The notes below the pieces were generated by a model. That model was not told the DNA's origin, did not search any database, and saw nothing but the letters and a program-made list of their open reading frames with translations. Source: Pseudomonas sp. TNT3 (GTDB lineage Bacteria > Pseudomonadota > Gammaproteobacteria > Pseudomonadales > Pseudomonadaceae). From it: a DNA stretch of 64,000 bases. This document shows positions 42,694 through 53,860 of the stretch, piece after piece. The translations under genes were made by a program, and so were the position numbers. The DNA is taken from contig NZ_WFGV02000013.1 in the NCBI RefSeq assembly GCF_010095445.2, positions 1 through 64,000 of the forward strand, given 5' to 3'. Positions within the stretch are counted from its first letter, which is position 1. Every line of letters starts with the position of its first letter.

Positions 42694-45600
42694 GTGCCCG
42701 TTCTGCGTCTACCGATTCTCCCTGCTGCGGCAGGTAAACAGCATTGGGGCAATCTGCCCGGTGCCGCCCTGAGCCTGGCCATCGCCGAGGCTGCCAGCGC
42801 TGCCAAGCGCTTTACCCTGCTGCTGACCGCCGACAGCCAAAGTGCCGAACGGCTGGAACAGGAGCTGAGTTTCTTCGCCCCGGACTTGCCAGTGCTGCAT
42901 TTCCCGGACTGGGAAACCCTGCCTTACGATCTGTTTTCGCCGCACCAGGACATCATTTCCCAGCGCATCGCTGCCTTGTACAGGCTGCCGGAGCTGAGTC
43001 ATGGCGTGCTCGTCGTGCCAATCACCACGGCCCTGCATCGCCTGGCACCCACCAAATTCCTGCTGGGCTGCAGCCTTGTTCTGGACGTCGGCCAAAAGCT
43101 GGATGTCGAACAAATGCGCACCCGGCTCGAGGCCAGCGGTTATCGCTATGTCGATACGGTGTACGAGCACGGCGAATTCACCGTACGCGGCTCGCTGATC
43201 GATCTGTTTCCGATGGGCAGCAAGCTGCCCTTCCGCATCGACCTGTTCGATGACGAAATCGAAACCCTGCGCACTTTCGATCCGGAGAACCAGCGTTCCA
43301 TTGACAAGGTGGACACCGTCCGCCTGTTGCCGGCCCGCGAATTCCCGCTGCAGAAAGATGCCGTCACTCGCTTCAAGGCGCGTTTTCGTGAGCGCTTCGA
43401 TGTCGACTTCCGTCGCTGCCCCATCTTTCAGGATCTGAGCAGCGGGATTACGCCGGCCGGTATCGAGTACTACCTGCCGCTGTTCTTTGACGAAACCTCA
43501 ACCTTGTTCGATTACCTGCCACAGGACACCCAGGTGTTCTCCCTGCCAGGCATCGAGCAAGCCGCGGAAAACTTCTGGAACGATGTGCGCAATCGCTATG
43601 AAGAGCGACGCGTCGATCCGGCGCGTCCTTTATTACCGCCCGCCGAGTTGTTCCTGCCGGTGGAAGATTGCTTCGCACGCCTCAAGAGCTGGCCGCGCGT
43701 AGTTGCCAGCCAGCAAGACATTGAGACCGGCGTCGGCCGCGAGCGCTTTCCGGCGCGCGAATTGCCCAACCTGGCCATCGAAGCCAAGGCCACTCAGCCA
43801 TTGGCGGCGCTGGCCGGTTTCCTCGACGAGTTCCCCGGCCGCGTGTTGTTTACCGCCGAGTCTGCGGGTCGTCGCGAAGTGCTGCTGGAATTGCTCGAAC
43901 GCCTGAAGCTGCGACCGAAGACCGTCGACAGCTGGCCCGATTTCGTCGCAAGCAAAGAACGCCTGTCGATTACCATTGCGCCGCTCGACGAAGGCCTGGT
44001 GCTCGACAATCCAGCCTTGGCGCTGGTGGCGGAAAGCCCGCTGTTTGGCCAGCGCGTGATGCAGCGCCGTCGTCGCGAAAAGCGCGCCGATGCCAACAAC
44101 GATGCCGTTATCAAGAACCTCACCGAGCTGCGCGAAGGCGCGCCGGTGGTGCACATCGATCACGGCGTGGGCCGCTACCTCGGGTTGGCGACACTGGAGA
44201 TCGATGACCAGGCGGCAGAATTCCTCACGCTGCAGTACGCCGAAGGCGCGAAGCTGTATGTGCCGGTCGCCAACCTGCACCTGATCGCGCGGTACACCGG
44301 CAGCGACGATGCGCTGGCCCCGCTGCACCGTCTCGGCTCCGAGACCTGGCAGAAAGCCAAACGCAAAGCCGCCGAACAGGTGCGCGACGTGGCCGCCGAA
44401 TTGCTCGACATTTATGCGCGCCGCGCCGCTCGCGAGGGGCACGCCTTCGAAGACCCGAAAGCCGATTACGCGACCTTCAGCGCCGGCTTCCCGTTCGAAG
44501 AAACCCCGGACCAGCAAACCACCATCGACGCCGTACGCGCCGACATGCTCGCGCCCAAGCCGATGGATCGCCTGGTCTGCGGCGACGTGGGTTTCGGCAA
44601 GACCGAAGTGGCGATGCGCGCCGCCTTCATCGCGGTGCATGGCGGTCGCCAGGTGGCGATTCTGGTGCCGACCACCCTCCTCGCCCAACAGCACTACAAC
44701 AGCTTCCGCGACCGATTTGCCGACTGGCCGGTGACCGTGGAAGTGATGAGCCGCTTCAAGTCGACCAAGGAAGTGAACGCCGCCGTTGCCGACCTCGCCG
44801 AAGGCAAGATCGACATCGTGATCGGTACGCACAAGCTGTTGCAGGACGACGTCAAAATCAAAAACCTGGGGCTGGTGATCATCGACGAAGAGCACCGTTT
44901 CGGTGTCCGTCAGAAGGAACAGCTCAAGGCCCTGCGCAGCGAAGTCGACATCCTCACGCTCACCGCGACGCCGATTCCCCGGACGCTGAACATGGCCGTC
45001 TCGGGCATGCGTGACCTGTCGATCATCGCCACGCCGCCAGCGCGACGCCTGTCGGTGCGCACCTTCGTCATGGAACAAAACAAGAGCACGGTCAAAGAAG
45101 CCCTGCTGCGTGAGTTGCTGCGTGGTGGTCAGGTCTACTACCTGCACAACGACGTGAAGACCATCGAGAAGTGTGCCGCCGACCTCGCCGAACTGGTGCC
45201 GGAAGCACGGATCGGCATCGGCCACGGGCAGATGCGCGAGCGCGAACTCGAACAGGTGATGAGCGACTTCTATCATAAGCGTTTCAACGTGCTGATTGCC
45301 TCGACCATCATCGAGACCGGCATCGACGTGCCGAGCGCCAACACCATCATCATCGAGCGTGCCGACAAATTCGGCCTGGCGCAGTTGCACCAGTTGCGCG
45401 GTCGCGTCGGTCGCAGTCACCACCAGGCGTACGCCTACCTGCTGACACCGCCGCGCCAGCAAATCACGCCGGATGCGGAAAAGCGTCTGGAAGCCATCGC
45501 CAACACCCAGGATCTGGGCGCGGGCTTCGTGCTCGCTACCAATGACCTGGAAATCCGCGGCGCCGGTGAACTGCTGGGCGACGGTCAGAGCGGACAGATT

Positions 45601-46143
45601 CAGGCCGTCGGTTTCACGCTGTACATGGAAATGCTCGAGCGCGCGGTGAAGTCGATCCGCAAGGGCGAACAACCGAACCTGGACCAACCCCTTGGCGGCG
45701 GTCCGGAAGTCAATTTGCGGGTACCCGCGTTGATTCCCGAAGACTACCTGCCGGACGTTCATGCCCGGCTGATTCTCTACAAGCGCATAGCCTCGGCCAC
45801 CGATGAGGAAGGCCTCAAGGACCTGCAAGTGGAGATGATCGACCGCTTCGGCCTGTTGCCGGAACCGACCAAGAACCTGATGCGCATCACCGCGCTGAAG
45901 TTGCAGGCGGAATTGCTCGGCATCAAGAAAGTCGATGGAGGCCCGCAAGGCGGCCGCATCGAGTTCGCCGCGCAGACGCCGGTCGACCCGCTGACACTGA
46001 TCAAACTGATCCAGGGCCAGCCAAAACGCTACAAGTTCGAAGGCGCCACGATGTTCAAATTCATGGTCCCGATGGAGCGCCCGGAAGAGCGCTTTAATAC
46101 TGTAGAGGCGCTGCTTGAATGCCTCATTCCGAAAACTGCTTGA
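42694..46143 (+). CDS. mfd: Transcription-repair coupling factor Mfd
   Basis: 1149 residues, full length. It removes RNA polymerase stalled at DNA lesions and recruits UvrA. Domains in order: UvrB-like D1/D2 (about 1–330), RNA-polymerase interaction domain (GAPVVHIDHGVGRYLGLATLEID near 485), helicase domain with Walker A GDVGFGKTEVAMRAAF, DEEH box (VIIDEEHRFGVRQ), TATPIPRTLNM, second RecA domain (IIETGIDVPSANTIIIERAD, QLRGRVGRS), and C-terminal TRCF domain. GTG start with TTGGAG upstream. Confidence 0.97.
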   Translation: MPVLRLPILPAAAGKQHWGNLPGAALSLAIAEAASAAKRFTLLLTADSQSAERLEQELSFFAPDLPVLHFPDWETLPYDLFSPHQDIISQRIAALYRLPELSHGVLVVPITTALHRLAPTKFLLGCSLVLDVGQKLDVEQMRTRLEASGYRYVDTVYEHGEFTVRGSLIDLFPMGSKLPFRIDLFDDEIETLRTFDPENQRSIDKVDTVRLLPAREFPLQKDAVTRFKARFRERFDVDFRRCPIFQDLSSGITPAGIEYYLPLFFDETSTLFDYLPQDTQVFSLPGIEQAAENFWNDVRNRYEERRVDPARPLLPPAELFLPVEDCFARLKSWPRVVASQQDIETGVGRERFPARELPNLAIEAKATQPLAALAGFLDEFPGRVLFTAESAGRREVLLELLERLKLRPKTVDSWPDFVASKERLSITIAPLDEGLVLDNPALALVAESPLFGQRVMQRRRREKRADANNDAVIKNLTELREGAPVVHIDHGVGRYLGLATLEIDDQAAEFLTLQYAEGAKLYVPVANLHLIARYTGSDDALAPLHRLGSETWQKAKRKAAEQVRDVAAELLDIYARRAAREGHAFEDPKADYATFSAGFPFEETPDQQTTIDAVRADMLAPKPMDRLVCGDVGFGKTEVAMRAAFIAVHGGRQVAILVPTTLLAQQHYNSFRDRFADWPVTVEVMSRFKSTKEVNAAVADLAEGKIDIVIGTHKLLQDDVKIKNLGLVIIDEEHRFGVRQKEQLKALRSEVDILTLTATPIPRTLNMAVSGMRDLSIIATPPARRLSVRTFVMEQNKSTVKEALLRELLRGGQVYYLHNDVKTIEKCAADLAELVPEARIGIGHGQMRERELEQVMSDFYHKRFNVLIASTIIETGIDVPSANTIIIERADKFGLAQLHQLRGRVGRSHHQAYAYLLTPPRQQITPDAEKRLEAIANTQDLGAGFVLATNDLEIRGAGELLGDGQSGQIQAVGFTLYMEMLERAVKSIRKGEQPNLDQPLGGGPEVNLRVPALIPEDYLPDVHARLILYKRIASATDEEGLKDLQVEMIDRFGLLPEPTKNLMRITALKLQAELLGIKKVDGGPQGGRIEFAAQTPVDPLTLIKLIQGQPKRYKFEGATMFKFMVPMERPEERFNTVEALLECLIPKTA

Positions 46144-46153
46144 AGGACGCCGC

Positions 46154-46720
46154 ATGCGCCTGTTTCGCTCACTGACCTTGTTGATGACCCTGGTCACACC
46201 CACGGCGTTTGCCGACGATCTGTATCAGGTCGAAATGATTCTGGTCCGGCAAAATGCCGTGCCGGCCATCGTCAGCCGTGCGGCACCGGAAGACTGGGCC
46301 GCCGGTGCACAACGCGTCAGCCCCGACAGCCTGCGCACACCGACGTTGAACGGTGAAGTAGAGAAACTCACCGCCAGCAACGATTACACGGTGCTTTTGC
46401 ATAAGGCCTGGCAGCAGACCCTTGGCGAAGAAGCCAGCAAAATCGCGATCAGCGACGGCGCGGAGCAGTTTGGTCAATTCCCGATCGAGGGCACGTTGAA
46501 TCTCAAACTGGGGCGCTTCACCGACGTCGACGCCGACTTCTGGGTCAACCAGATCGACGCCAACGGCCTGGTGACTGCCAGCGAACGCCTCAAGCAGGAA
46601 AGCCATACCAAGAACGGTCAGCTAAACTTTCTCGACAACGGCCACCTCGGCCTGCTGATCAAAATCACTTCGTTGACCGCCCCTGCACCTCGGCCAGTCC
46701 CCGATGAAATTCCGGACTGA
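46154..46720 (+). CDS. csiV: Peptidoglycan-binding protein CsiV
   Basis: 188 residues with a signal peptide ending at TAFA-DD. The mature protein starts DLYQVEMILVRQN, the hallmark of CsiV, and has AAPEDWAAGAQRV and LHKAWQQTLGEEASKIAI in the middle. CsiV binds peptidoglycan in the periplasm. Start at 46154 from the signal peptide, ten bases after mfd. Corresponds to PA3003 by place. Confidence 0.88.
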   Translation: MRLFRSLTLLMTLVTPTAFADDLYQVEMILVRQNAVPAIVSRAAPEDWAAGAQRVSPDSLRTPTLNGEVEKLTASNDYTVLLHKAWQQTLGEEASKIAISDGAEQFGQFPIEGTLNLKLGRFTDVDADFWVNQIDANGLVTASERLKQESHTKNGQLNFLDNGHLGLLIKITSLTAPAPRPVPDEIPD

Positions 46721-46731
46721 TTGAAGTCTTT

Positions 46732-49425
46732 ATGCCCCCGACCCTGAGCAAACCCCTGGCACCTTCCTGGGTCAGTCGATTCAAGGAACAGAGCCTGGAG
46801 CGCGGCCGTCGCTATGCGCTGGAAAATCGCGTCAGGTTCGTCGAGGTCGGCGACGCTACGATTGTCGCCGCGTGCGAAGGCTCAGGCGGCAACGTCTACC
46901 GTCAGACGATTCGTCTGCGCGAGTCGGCAAAATCCACGCTGCTGATGGTCGACGCCACGTGCAGTTGCCCTGTGCGCAACAACTGCAAGCACTGCGCCGC
47001 CGTGCTGCTGCAAGTGCAGGAAACCCTCGCGTACCCTGCCGCCGCCAAGGATGCCGAGCTGCTGGAAAAACTCTCCGCCGTGCTGGAAAACCGCAGCCCG
47101 AAAGCATCGCCACAGGTGCTGGTGGATGACGTGCAGCCGGTGCCGCGCCTGTGGCTGGCGAGCATCGAGTTCAGCGCCTTCGAACCGCGCAACGGCAAGA
47201 TGCAGCGCTATATCCAGCACCGTGCAGCGCTGTCTTTCAACTATCTGGACGAATACGTTTCCGGACAGAAGAACGCCGACGTACTGATTCGCCAGGAAAC
47301 CCAAACGCTGCGGATAAAACGCCACCCGGAAGTGGAACAGTCCTACAGGGAACAACTGCGAATTCTCGGCTTCAAGATTGCCACTCGGCAAAGCAAAGCC
47401 CTGCCGGAAAGCGCCGGCGAACTCTTCGAGATGGTCAACGACAGTGCCTGGCTGACCTTCACGCTCAACGAGTTGCCGAAACTGCGCAGCCAAGGTTGGG
47501 AGTTGCAGATCGATGAGGATTTCGGTTTTGACCTCACCGCCGTGGATGATTGGTACGCCACCGTCGATCAGGCGCCTGAGCGGGACTGGTTCGATCTGGA
47601 GCTCGGCATCATCGTCAACGGCGAGCGCCTGAGCCTGCTGCCGATCCTGTTGAACCTGATGCGCTCACACACCGAAATTCTCAATCCGGAACGCCTCGCC
47701 CGCCGTCGCGACGACGAACTGATTCTGGTGAACATTCCCAATCGACCGAATTCCGAGTACGGGCCTTTGCAGGTCGCCCTGCCCTTCGGCCGGCTGAAAC
47801 CGGTGCTGGCCACCCTCGGCGAGTTTTACCTGCAAGAGCCGGGCGAAACCACGCTGCGCCTGAGCAAGGCCGACGCCACACGATTGAACCCCCTGGAAGG
47901 CATGCCGCTGATCTGGGAAGGTGGCGAGCACATTCGCTCCTTCGCCCAACGCCTGCGTGACATCAAGGATTTCACCGCCACCGCACCTGAAGGGTTGAAC
48001 GCGACCTTGCGCCCCTACCAACTCGAAGGCCTGAGCTGGATGCAGTCGCTGCGCCAACTGGAAGTCGGCGGAATTCTCGCGGACGACATGGGGCTGGGCA
48101 AAACCCTACAGACGCTGGCGCACGTTCTCAGTGAGAAAAATGCCGGCCGCCTCGATCGTCCCTGCATGGTGGTGATGCCCACCAGTCTGATTCCGAACTG
48201 GCTGGACGAGGCGGCGCATTTCACGCCCCAGCTCAAGGTGTTGGCGCTGTACGGTGCCAGTCGCAGAAAACATTTCGACACCCTGGCCGATTACGACCTG
48301 ATCCTGACGACGTATGCGCTGCTGCCCAAAGACGTCGAACGCCTGTCCGCGCAGCCCTTGCATGTATTGGTGCTGGATGAGGCGCAATACATCAAGAACC
48401 CCAACAGCAAAGCCGCCCAGGCCGCCCGCGAGTTGAACGCGCGCCAGCGTCTGTGCCTGAGTGGGACGCCTCTGGAAAACCACCTCGGCGAGCTGTGGTC
48501 GCTGTTTCACTTCCTGCTGCCCGGCTGGCTGGGCGACATCAAGAGTTTCAACCGCGATTACCGCGTACCGATCGAAAAGCGTGCCAGCGAAGTTCGGCTT
48601 CAGCACCTCAACGGTCGGATCAAGCCGTTCCTGTTGCGCAGAACCAAGGAACAGGTCGCGACAGAATTGCCGCCGAAAACCGAGATCATCCATTGGGTCG
48701 AACTCAACGAAGCACAGCGCGATGTCTACGAAGCCATGCGCCTGGCCATGGACAAGAAGGTCCGCGACGAGATCACCCGCAAAGGCGTGGCACGTAGCCA
48801 GATCATCATTCTCGAAGCGCTGCTCAAGCTGCGTCAGGTGTGTTGCGACTTGCGCCTGGTCAATGATGCCGTGCTGCCTATTCGCGGGAGCACGTCGGGG
48901 AAGCTCGACAGCTTGATGGAAATGCTCGAGGAGCTGTTCGAAGAAGGTCGGCGGATTCTGCTGTTCTCGCAGTTCACCTCAATGCTGGCGCTGATCGAAG
49001 ACGAACTGAAGAAACGCGGCGTCGAATACGCGATTTTGACCGGACAAACCCGTGACCGCCGCGCGCCGGTGAAAGACTTTCAAAGCGGCAAGCGGCAGAT
49101 CTTTCTGATCAGCTTGAAGGCTGGGGGTGTCGGCCTGAACCTCACCGAAGCGGACACGGTGATTCACTACGACCCGTGGTGGAACCCGGCAACCGAAAAT
49201 CAGGCAACCGACCGTGCGTATCGAATAGGCCAGGAGAAACCGGTATTCGTCTACAAGATGATTGCCCGGGGCACCGTGGAAGAGAAGATTCAGCACCTGC
49301 AGAAAGAAAAGTCCGACCTGGCGGCTGGCGTGCTGGATGGACGCAGCGCCGGCGACTGGAAGCTGCAGAGTGATGATATCGAGGCGTTGTTTGCGCCGTT
49401 GCCGGAGAAGCTGGAGAAGCGCTGA
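46732..49425 (+). CDS. SWIM zinc-finger SNF2-family helicase (copy 1)
   Basis: 897 residues. An N-terminal SWIM zinc finger has C77-x-C79, C85-x-H87. A middle region of about 330 residues contains NGERLSLLPILL and a bridging domain. The Snf2 ATPase runs from about 425: LRPYQLEGLSWMQ, Walker A ADDMGLGKTLQT, DEAQ box (VLDEAQYIKN), SGTPLENHLGELWSLF, and a second lobe with LLFSQFTSML, SLKAGGVGLNL and DRAYRIGQ. These are DNA translocases; their role in bacteria is largely unknown. It begins 11 bases after csiV. A second, similar gene lies convergently downstream. Confidence 0.92.
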   Translation: MPPTLSKPLAPSWVSRFKEQSLERGRRYALENRVRFVEVGDATIVAACEGSGGNVYRQTIRLRESAKSTLLMVDATCSCPVRNNCKHCAAVLLQVQETLAYPAAAKDAELLEKLSAVLENRSPKASPQVLVDDVQPVPRLWLASIEFSAFEPRNGKMQRYIQHRAALSFNYLDEYVSGQKNADVLIRQETQTLRIKRHPEVEQSYREQLRILGFKIATRQSKALPESAGELFEMVNDSAWLTFTLNELPKLRSQGWELQIDEDFGFDLTAVDDWYATVDQAPERDWFDLELGIIVNGERLSLLPILLNLMRSHTEILNPERLARRRDDELILVNIPNRPNSEYGPLQVALPFGRLKPVLATLGEFYLQEPGETTLRLSKADATRLNPLEGMPLIWEGGEHIRSFAQRLRDIKDFTATAPEGLNATLRPYQLEGLSWMQSLRQLEVGGILADDMGLGKTLQTLAHVLSEKNAGRLDRPCMVVMPTSLIPNWLDEAAHFTPQLKVLALYGASRRKHFDTLADYDLILTTYALLPKDVERLSAQPLHVLVLDEAQYIKNPNSKAAQAARELNARQRLCLSGTPLENHLGELWSLFHFLLPGWLGDIKSFNRDYRVPIEKRASEVRLQHLNGRIKPFLLRRTKEQVATELPPKTEIIHWVELNEAQRDVYEAMRLAMDKKVRDEITRKGVARSQIIILEALLKLRQVCCDLRLVNDAVLPIRGSTSGKLDSLMEMLEELFEEGRRILLFSQFTSMLALIEDELKKRGVEYAILTGQTRDRRAPVKDFQSGKRQIFLISLKAGGVGLNLTEADTVIHYDPWWNPATENQATDRAYRIGQEKPVFVYKMIARGTVEEKIQHLQKEKSDLAAGVLDGRSAGDWKLQSDDIEALFAPLPEKLEKR

Positions 49426-49447
49426 GAGAGTTGGCGCCTGTCAGGCC

Positions 49448-49519
49448 GCCATCGCGGGCAAGCCATGCTCCCACAGATTCAGTGGTCTCTCTGTGGGAGC
49501 GTGACTTGCCTGCGATGGC
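49448..49519. repeat. REPIN (GCCATCGC…GCTCCCACAG family)
   Basis: GCCATCGCGGGCAAGCCATG and CTGTGGGAGCGTGACTTGCC…GCGATGGC form an inverted pair. Confidence 0.88.
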
Positions 49520-49557
49520 ATAGGCATATACACCTCTTTCAGGAGCTAGCAAACACC

Positions 49558-49687
49558 GTGGCGAGGGAGTTTACCCCCGCTGGGTTGCGCAGCGGCCCCA
49601 ATAGGGCGGCTCCGGTCCTTCAGAAAAAACTTCGCGACCTGTTTCAGGGCTGCTACGCAGCCCAGCGGGAGTAAACTCCCTCGCCAC
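49558..49687. repeat. REPIN (GTGGCGAGGGAG family)
   Basis: GTGGCGAGGGAGTTTACCCC and the complementary GGGAGTAAACTCCCTCGCCAC bound a 130-base imperfect inverted repeat. Confidence 0.88.
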
Positions 49688-49761
49688 AATTCCGGTGTGT
49701 GCTACGACGAGATGTGTAGACACTTATGCCGCGATGGGGCCATTACTCAAGCGAACTGCTC

Positions 49762-52700
49762 TCATGAATCGAGAGTGGGCAGCGGAGCAAACAGCGCTTC
49801 AATGTCACTCTGCTCGAGCTTCCACCCGCCGCTTGTTCCACCCTCAAGTATCGCACCGGCTAAAGCCGCTTTCTCCTGTTGCAGCGCCTGTATCTTCTCC
49901 TCCACCGTACCCCGGGCAATCATCTTGTAGACGAACACCGGCTTATCTTGCCCGATTCTGTAAGCACGGTCGGTGGCCTGGTTTTCAACAGCAGGGTTCC
50001 ACCACGGATCAAAGTGGATCACGGTGTCGGCCGCTGTCAGGTTCAGACCTGTGCCACCCGCTTTCAAACTGATCAGAAACAACGGCACCTTTCCGCTCTG
50101 GAAGTCTTTGACAGGAGTACGCCGATCCGTCGTATCCCCGGTCAACAACGAGAAACCAATACCACGCTGCTGCAGTTCTTCTTCTATCAATGCGAGCATC
50201 GAAGTGAACTGCGAGAACAACAGAATCTTGCGGCCTTCCGTGAGCAACTCTTCGAGCATTTCCATCAAGCCATTCAGCTTGCCGCTACCTGCCTTTAGCG
50301 CTTTCGCAGTCAGGGACATTTTGACTAACCGCAAATCGCAACACACCTGACGCAACTTGAGTAACGCGTCGAGGATGATGATCTGACTGCGCGCAACGCC
50401 ATTGCGGGTGATTTCGTCGCGGACCTTTTTGTCCATCGCCACGCGCACGGTTTCATACACGTCACGTTGTCCATCGCTGAGTTCAACCCAATGCACAATC
50501 TCGCTCTTGGGCGGTAACTCCGTGGCGACCTGTTCCTTCTTGCGCCGTAGCAGGAAGGGTTTTATCCGGGCGCTCAGGTGCTGCATCCGTTCGCTGTTGC
50601 CATGTTTCTCAATCGGTGTGCGGTAGTCGCGATTGAACGTCTTACTGTCGCCAAGCCAGCCGGGCAACAGAAAGTGAAACAGCGACCAGAGTTCGCCAAG
50701 GTGGTTTTCCAACGGGGTGCCCGATAGACACACGCGCTGCCGGGCGCTCAGATCCCGGGCCGCCTGAGCCGCTTTGCTGATCGGGTTCTTGATGTTCTGC
50801 GCCTCATCGAGAATCAGCACGCTCCAGAGTTGCGGCTGCAAAATCTCCAGATCACGTGGTAACAACGCATACGTGGTCAAGACCAGATCGTACTCGGCAA
50901 GACGGGCAAAATCCTTTTGGCGGGAAGAGCCATGCAGCGCCAGGACTTTCAGTTGCGGGGTAAAGCGTGCCGCTTCATCGAGCCAGTTGGGAATTAGGCT
51001 GGTCGGCATCACCGCCAGCGCGGGCAGGTCGAGGCGGCCTGCCTGTTTCTCCAAGAGCAAGTGAGCCAGGGTTTGCAGGGTCTTTCCCAGCCCCATGTCG
51101 TCGCCGAGGATGCCGCCGACTTCGAGCTCTCGAAGCGTCTGCAACCAGTTCAAGCCTTCGAGCTGATAGGGCCGCAGTACTGCATTCAGGCCCTCTGGAG
51201 CAGCAACGTTGCTTTGAGTGGAGTCGCGCAAACGTTTCGCGAAACTGCGTAACCGCTCACCGCCTTGCCACACCAACGGCAGGCCATCAAGCGCGCTCAA
51301 GCGTGCCGCATCAGGGCCATTCAAGCGCAGGGAATGACCGCTGTTCACACCTAAATACAACTCGCTGAGCGTCGCCATCAACGGCTTGATCCGCCCGAGG
51401 GACAGTGCGACCTTGATGCCAGGTTTGGCACCGAATTGCCCACTGTTGAGATCGATCAGCACCTGATCATCATCGTCACGCAAGGCCAGATTGGCCGGCT
51501 CCATCAACTGCGGTTGCCTGCGCAACAGCTGCAGCAGGATAGGCAGCAAACTGTGCCGCTCACCGTTGACGACGATGCCCAATTGAAGATCGAACCACTC
51601 GCGCCCGGGAGATTCTTCAACATCGGCATACCATTCATCTACTGGCTGTAAATTGAAATGAAAGCTGTCGGTGATGCTGATCTGCCAATTGGCATCTTTG
51701 AGCGCTGGAACGCCGTTTTGCACAAAGGCAAGCCACGCCGATTCGTCTGGGAGATCGAACATCTCTCCCGCACTGTCGGGTAAGGCATCACTCTTGCGGG
51801 AGGCTTTTTTCAAGCCATGTCTCTGCAAGGCCTGGCGCAAGGCTTTTTCCGCGGCGGGCTTACGTTGAATATGCTGGGTTTCGGTGCCGGACAGGATCAG
51901 CACTTCGGAAGACTTTTTGCCCGTCGCCAAGTGACCGTTGTAAGTGAACGCCAGGGCAGCGCGATGCTCGGGTTCGTACTTCCACTTTATATAACGCCTG
52001 GTCGAGGCAAGCGTCAGTACAGGCTGGGGCTCAACGTCATCAATGAAACTGTCGGTCAATACCCGCGGCGGCGGTGCGATCTTCGTTGCTGCGCCCATTC
52101 GATGACTGAACTGCGCGGCTTGTCGACCAGGGATCGCGGGAGCCAAGGACAGATGGCACGCCAGTTTTGCATCAAACCCGGTTTCAAGCGGCCCGACCTG
52201 CATTCGCTCGCGGTCCAGGTAATACAACGGTTCCAGGGCCAGGATCGTCTCTTCCGGGACGTCTTCACTGCCCCATTGAGGCCGGAAACTGCCGTTGGCT
52301 TGTTCGGCCCAGGCGAACTGCGCCGGCCTGCTCATGCCTAAGCTCAAAGGCTGTAATTGTTCGAAATCGAGGAACAACCTATTGGTTTTCAGCGCCAACT
52401 GGAGCACTTCGGCCCCACTGCTGCCTTGCAGCGGGTAACCGCTGTAATGAGCATGGTATGAATGGATGGCGACCAGCAACCTGGCGATTCGCAGGTCCAG
52501 CTCGGTGAGATAGGCAAACTCTCGCATGAGAGCGTCTGACAGCGAGATCACCGACTGAATGTCCTGCAATCGTCCATCGCTCAGCTGACGAGCCTTGCAG
52601 ATTTCCAGCAGCCATTTGCCCGAGGTCGACGTCGCCTTGAGCTTGTACACCCAACAAGTGCCGGCGCCTTTAGTGACCCCGTCGCGATCGTCATCGGGAA

Positions 52701-53061
52701 TACCGTCGAGCCAACGCTCCAGCTCACGGTTCAGGCGAACAGGCGCAGTGCTGTCGGGCGCATCAACGGCGAGCGTCTGCAAGTGGTAAATCACTGTCGC
52801 GCAATGCTTGCAATCGACCCCTACAGGACAAGTACAGGAGCAATGCAGCGCAAATGCACCGTTCGGCATTTCCAGCAGCTCGATGGACTGCTGGTAAACA
52901 TGACCTTGGGAACCTCTGCAATCGGCGCTGACCGACACATCGTCAAGGTCGCCAATGTGAACCCGATGTTCGTGGGCATACCGGCGCGCTTTATCCAGCG
53001 CGCGATGACTGAATTCTTCTTCCCACGGAATGTGCTGAATTTGCTCGATAATGGCCGACAT
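49762..53061 (-). CDS. SWIM zinc-finger SNF2-family helicase (copy 2)
   Basis: 1099 residues. The SWIM finger has C76-x-C78, C84-x-H86. The middle region is about 200 residues longer than in copy 1. From LRPYQLEGLNWLQ onward the proteins agree closely (GDDMGLGKTLQTLAH; DEAQNIKN; SGTPLENHLGELWSLFHFLLPGWLGD; DEITRNGVARSQIIILDALLKLRQVCCDLRLV), by eye well above 70% identity. The ATPase motifs are intact. Facing copy 1 tail to tail. It may be an old duplication with divergence of the N-terminal half. The function is unknown; possibly chromatin-like or RNA-polymerase remodelling. Confidence 0.92.
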   Translation of the reverse strand: MSAIIEQIQHIPWEEEFSHRALDKARRYAHEHRVHIGDLDDVSVSADCRGSQGHVYQQSIELLEMPNGAFALHCSCTCPVGVDCKHCATVIYHLQTLAVDAPDSTAPVRLNRELERWLDGIPDDDRDGVTKGAGTCWVYKLKATSTSGKWLLEICKARQLSDGRLQDIQSVISLSDALMREFAYLTELDLRIARLLVAIHSYHAHYSGYPLQGSSGAEVLQLALKTNRLFLDFEQLQPLSLGMSRPAQFAWAEQANGSFRPQWGSEDVPEETILALEPLYYLDRERMQVGPLETGFDAKLACHLSLAPAIPGRQAAQFSHRMGAATKIAPPPRVLTDSFIDDVEPQPVLTLASTRRYIKWKYEPEHRAALAFTYNGHLATGKKSSEVLILSGTETQHIQRKPAAEKALRQALQRHGLKKASRKSDALPDSAGEMFDLPDESAWLAFVQNGVPALKDANWQISITDSFHFNLQPVDEWYADVEESPGREWFDLQLGIVVNGERHSLLPILLQLLRRQPQLMEPANLALRDDDDQVLIDLNSGQFGAKPGIKVALSLGRIKPLMATLSELYLGVNSGHSLRLNGPDAARLSALDGLPLVWQGGERLRSFAKRLRDSTQSNVAAPEGLNAVLRPYQLEGLNWLQTLRELEVGGILGDDMGLGKTLQTLAHLLLEKQAGRLDLPALAVMPTSLIPNWLDEAARFTPQLKVLALHGSSRQKDFARLAEYDLVLTTYALLPRDLEILQPQLWSVLILDEAQNIKNPISKAAQAARDLSARQRVCLSGTPLENHLGELWSLFHFLLPGWLGDSKTFNRDYRTPIEKHGNSERMQHLSARIKPFLLRRKKEQVATELPPKSEIVHWVELSDGQRDVYETVRVAMDKKVRDEITRNGVARSQIIILDALLKLRQVCCDLRLVKMSLTAKALKAGSGKLNGLMEMLEELLTEGRKILLFSQFTSMLALIEEELQQRGIGFSLLTGDTTDRRTPVKDFQSGKVPLFLISLKAGGTGLNLTAADTVIHFDPWWNPAVENQATDRAYRIGQDKPVFVYKMIARGTVEEKIQALQQEKAALAGAILEGGTSGGWKLEQSDIEALFAPLPTLDS

Positions 53062-53101
53062 TAAATCAACGCTTCTGAATATGACTGAACGGTAACGGAC
53101 A

Positions 53102-53860
<759 letters not shown>

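Larger units (their letters stand above)
49426..49761. other. Intergenic region between the two convergent SNF2 genes
   Basis: 336 bases without a gene. It holds two REP arrays (49448–49519 and 49558–49687) and a short remainder. Confidence 0.8.

Noticed and set aside
43633..46203. 856-codon open frame opposite mfd
   Set aside because: It is an antisense shadow of a conserved gene, with no recognisable domain.
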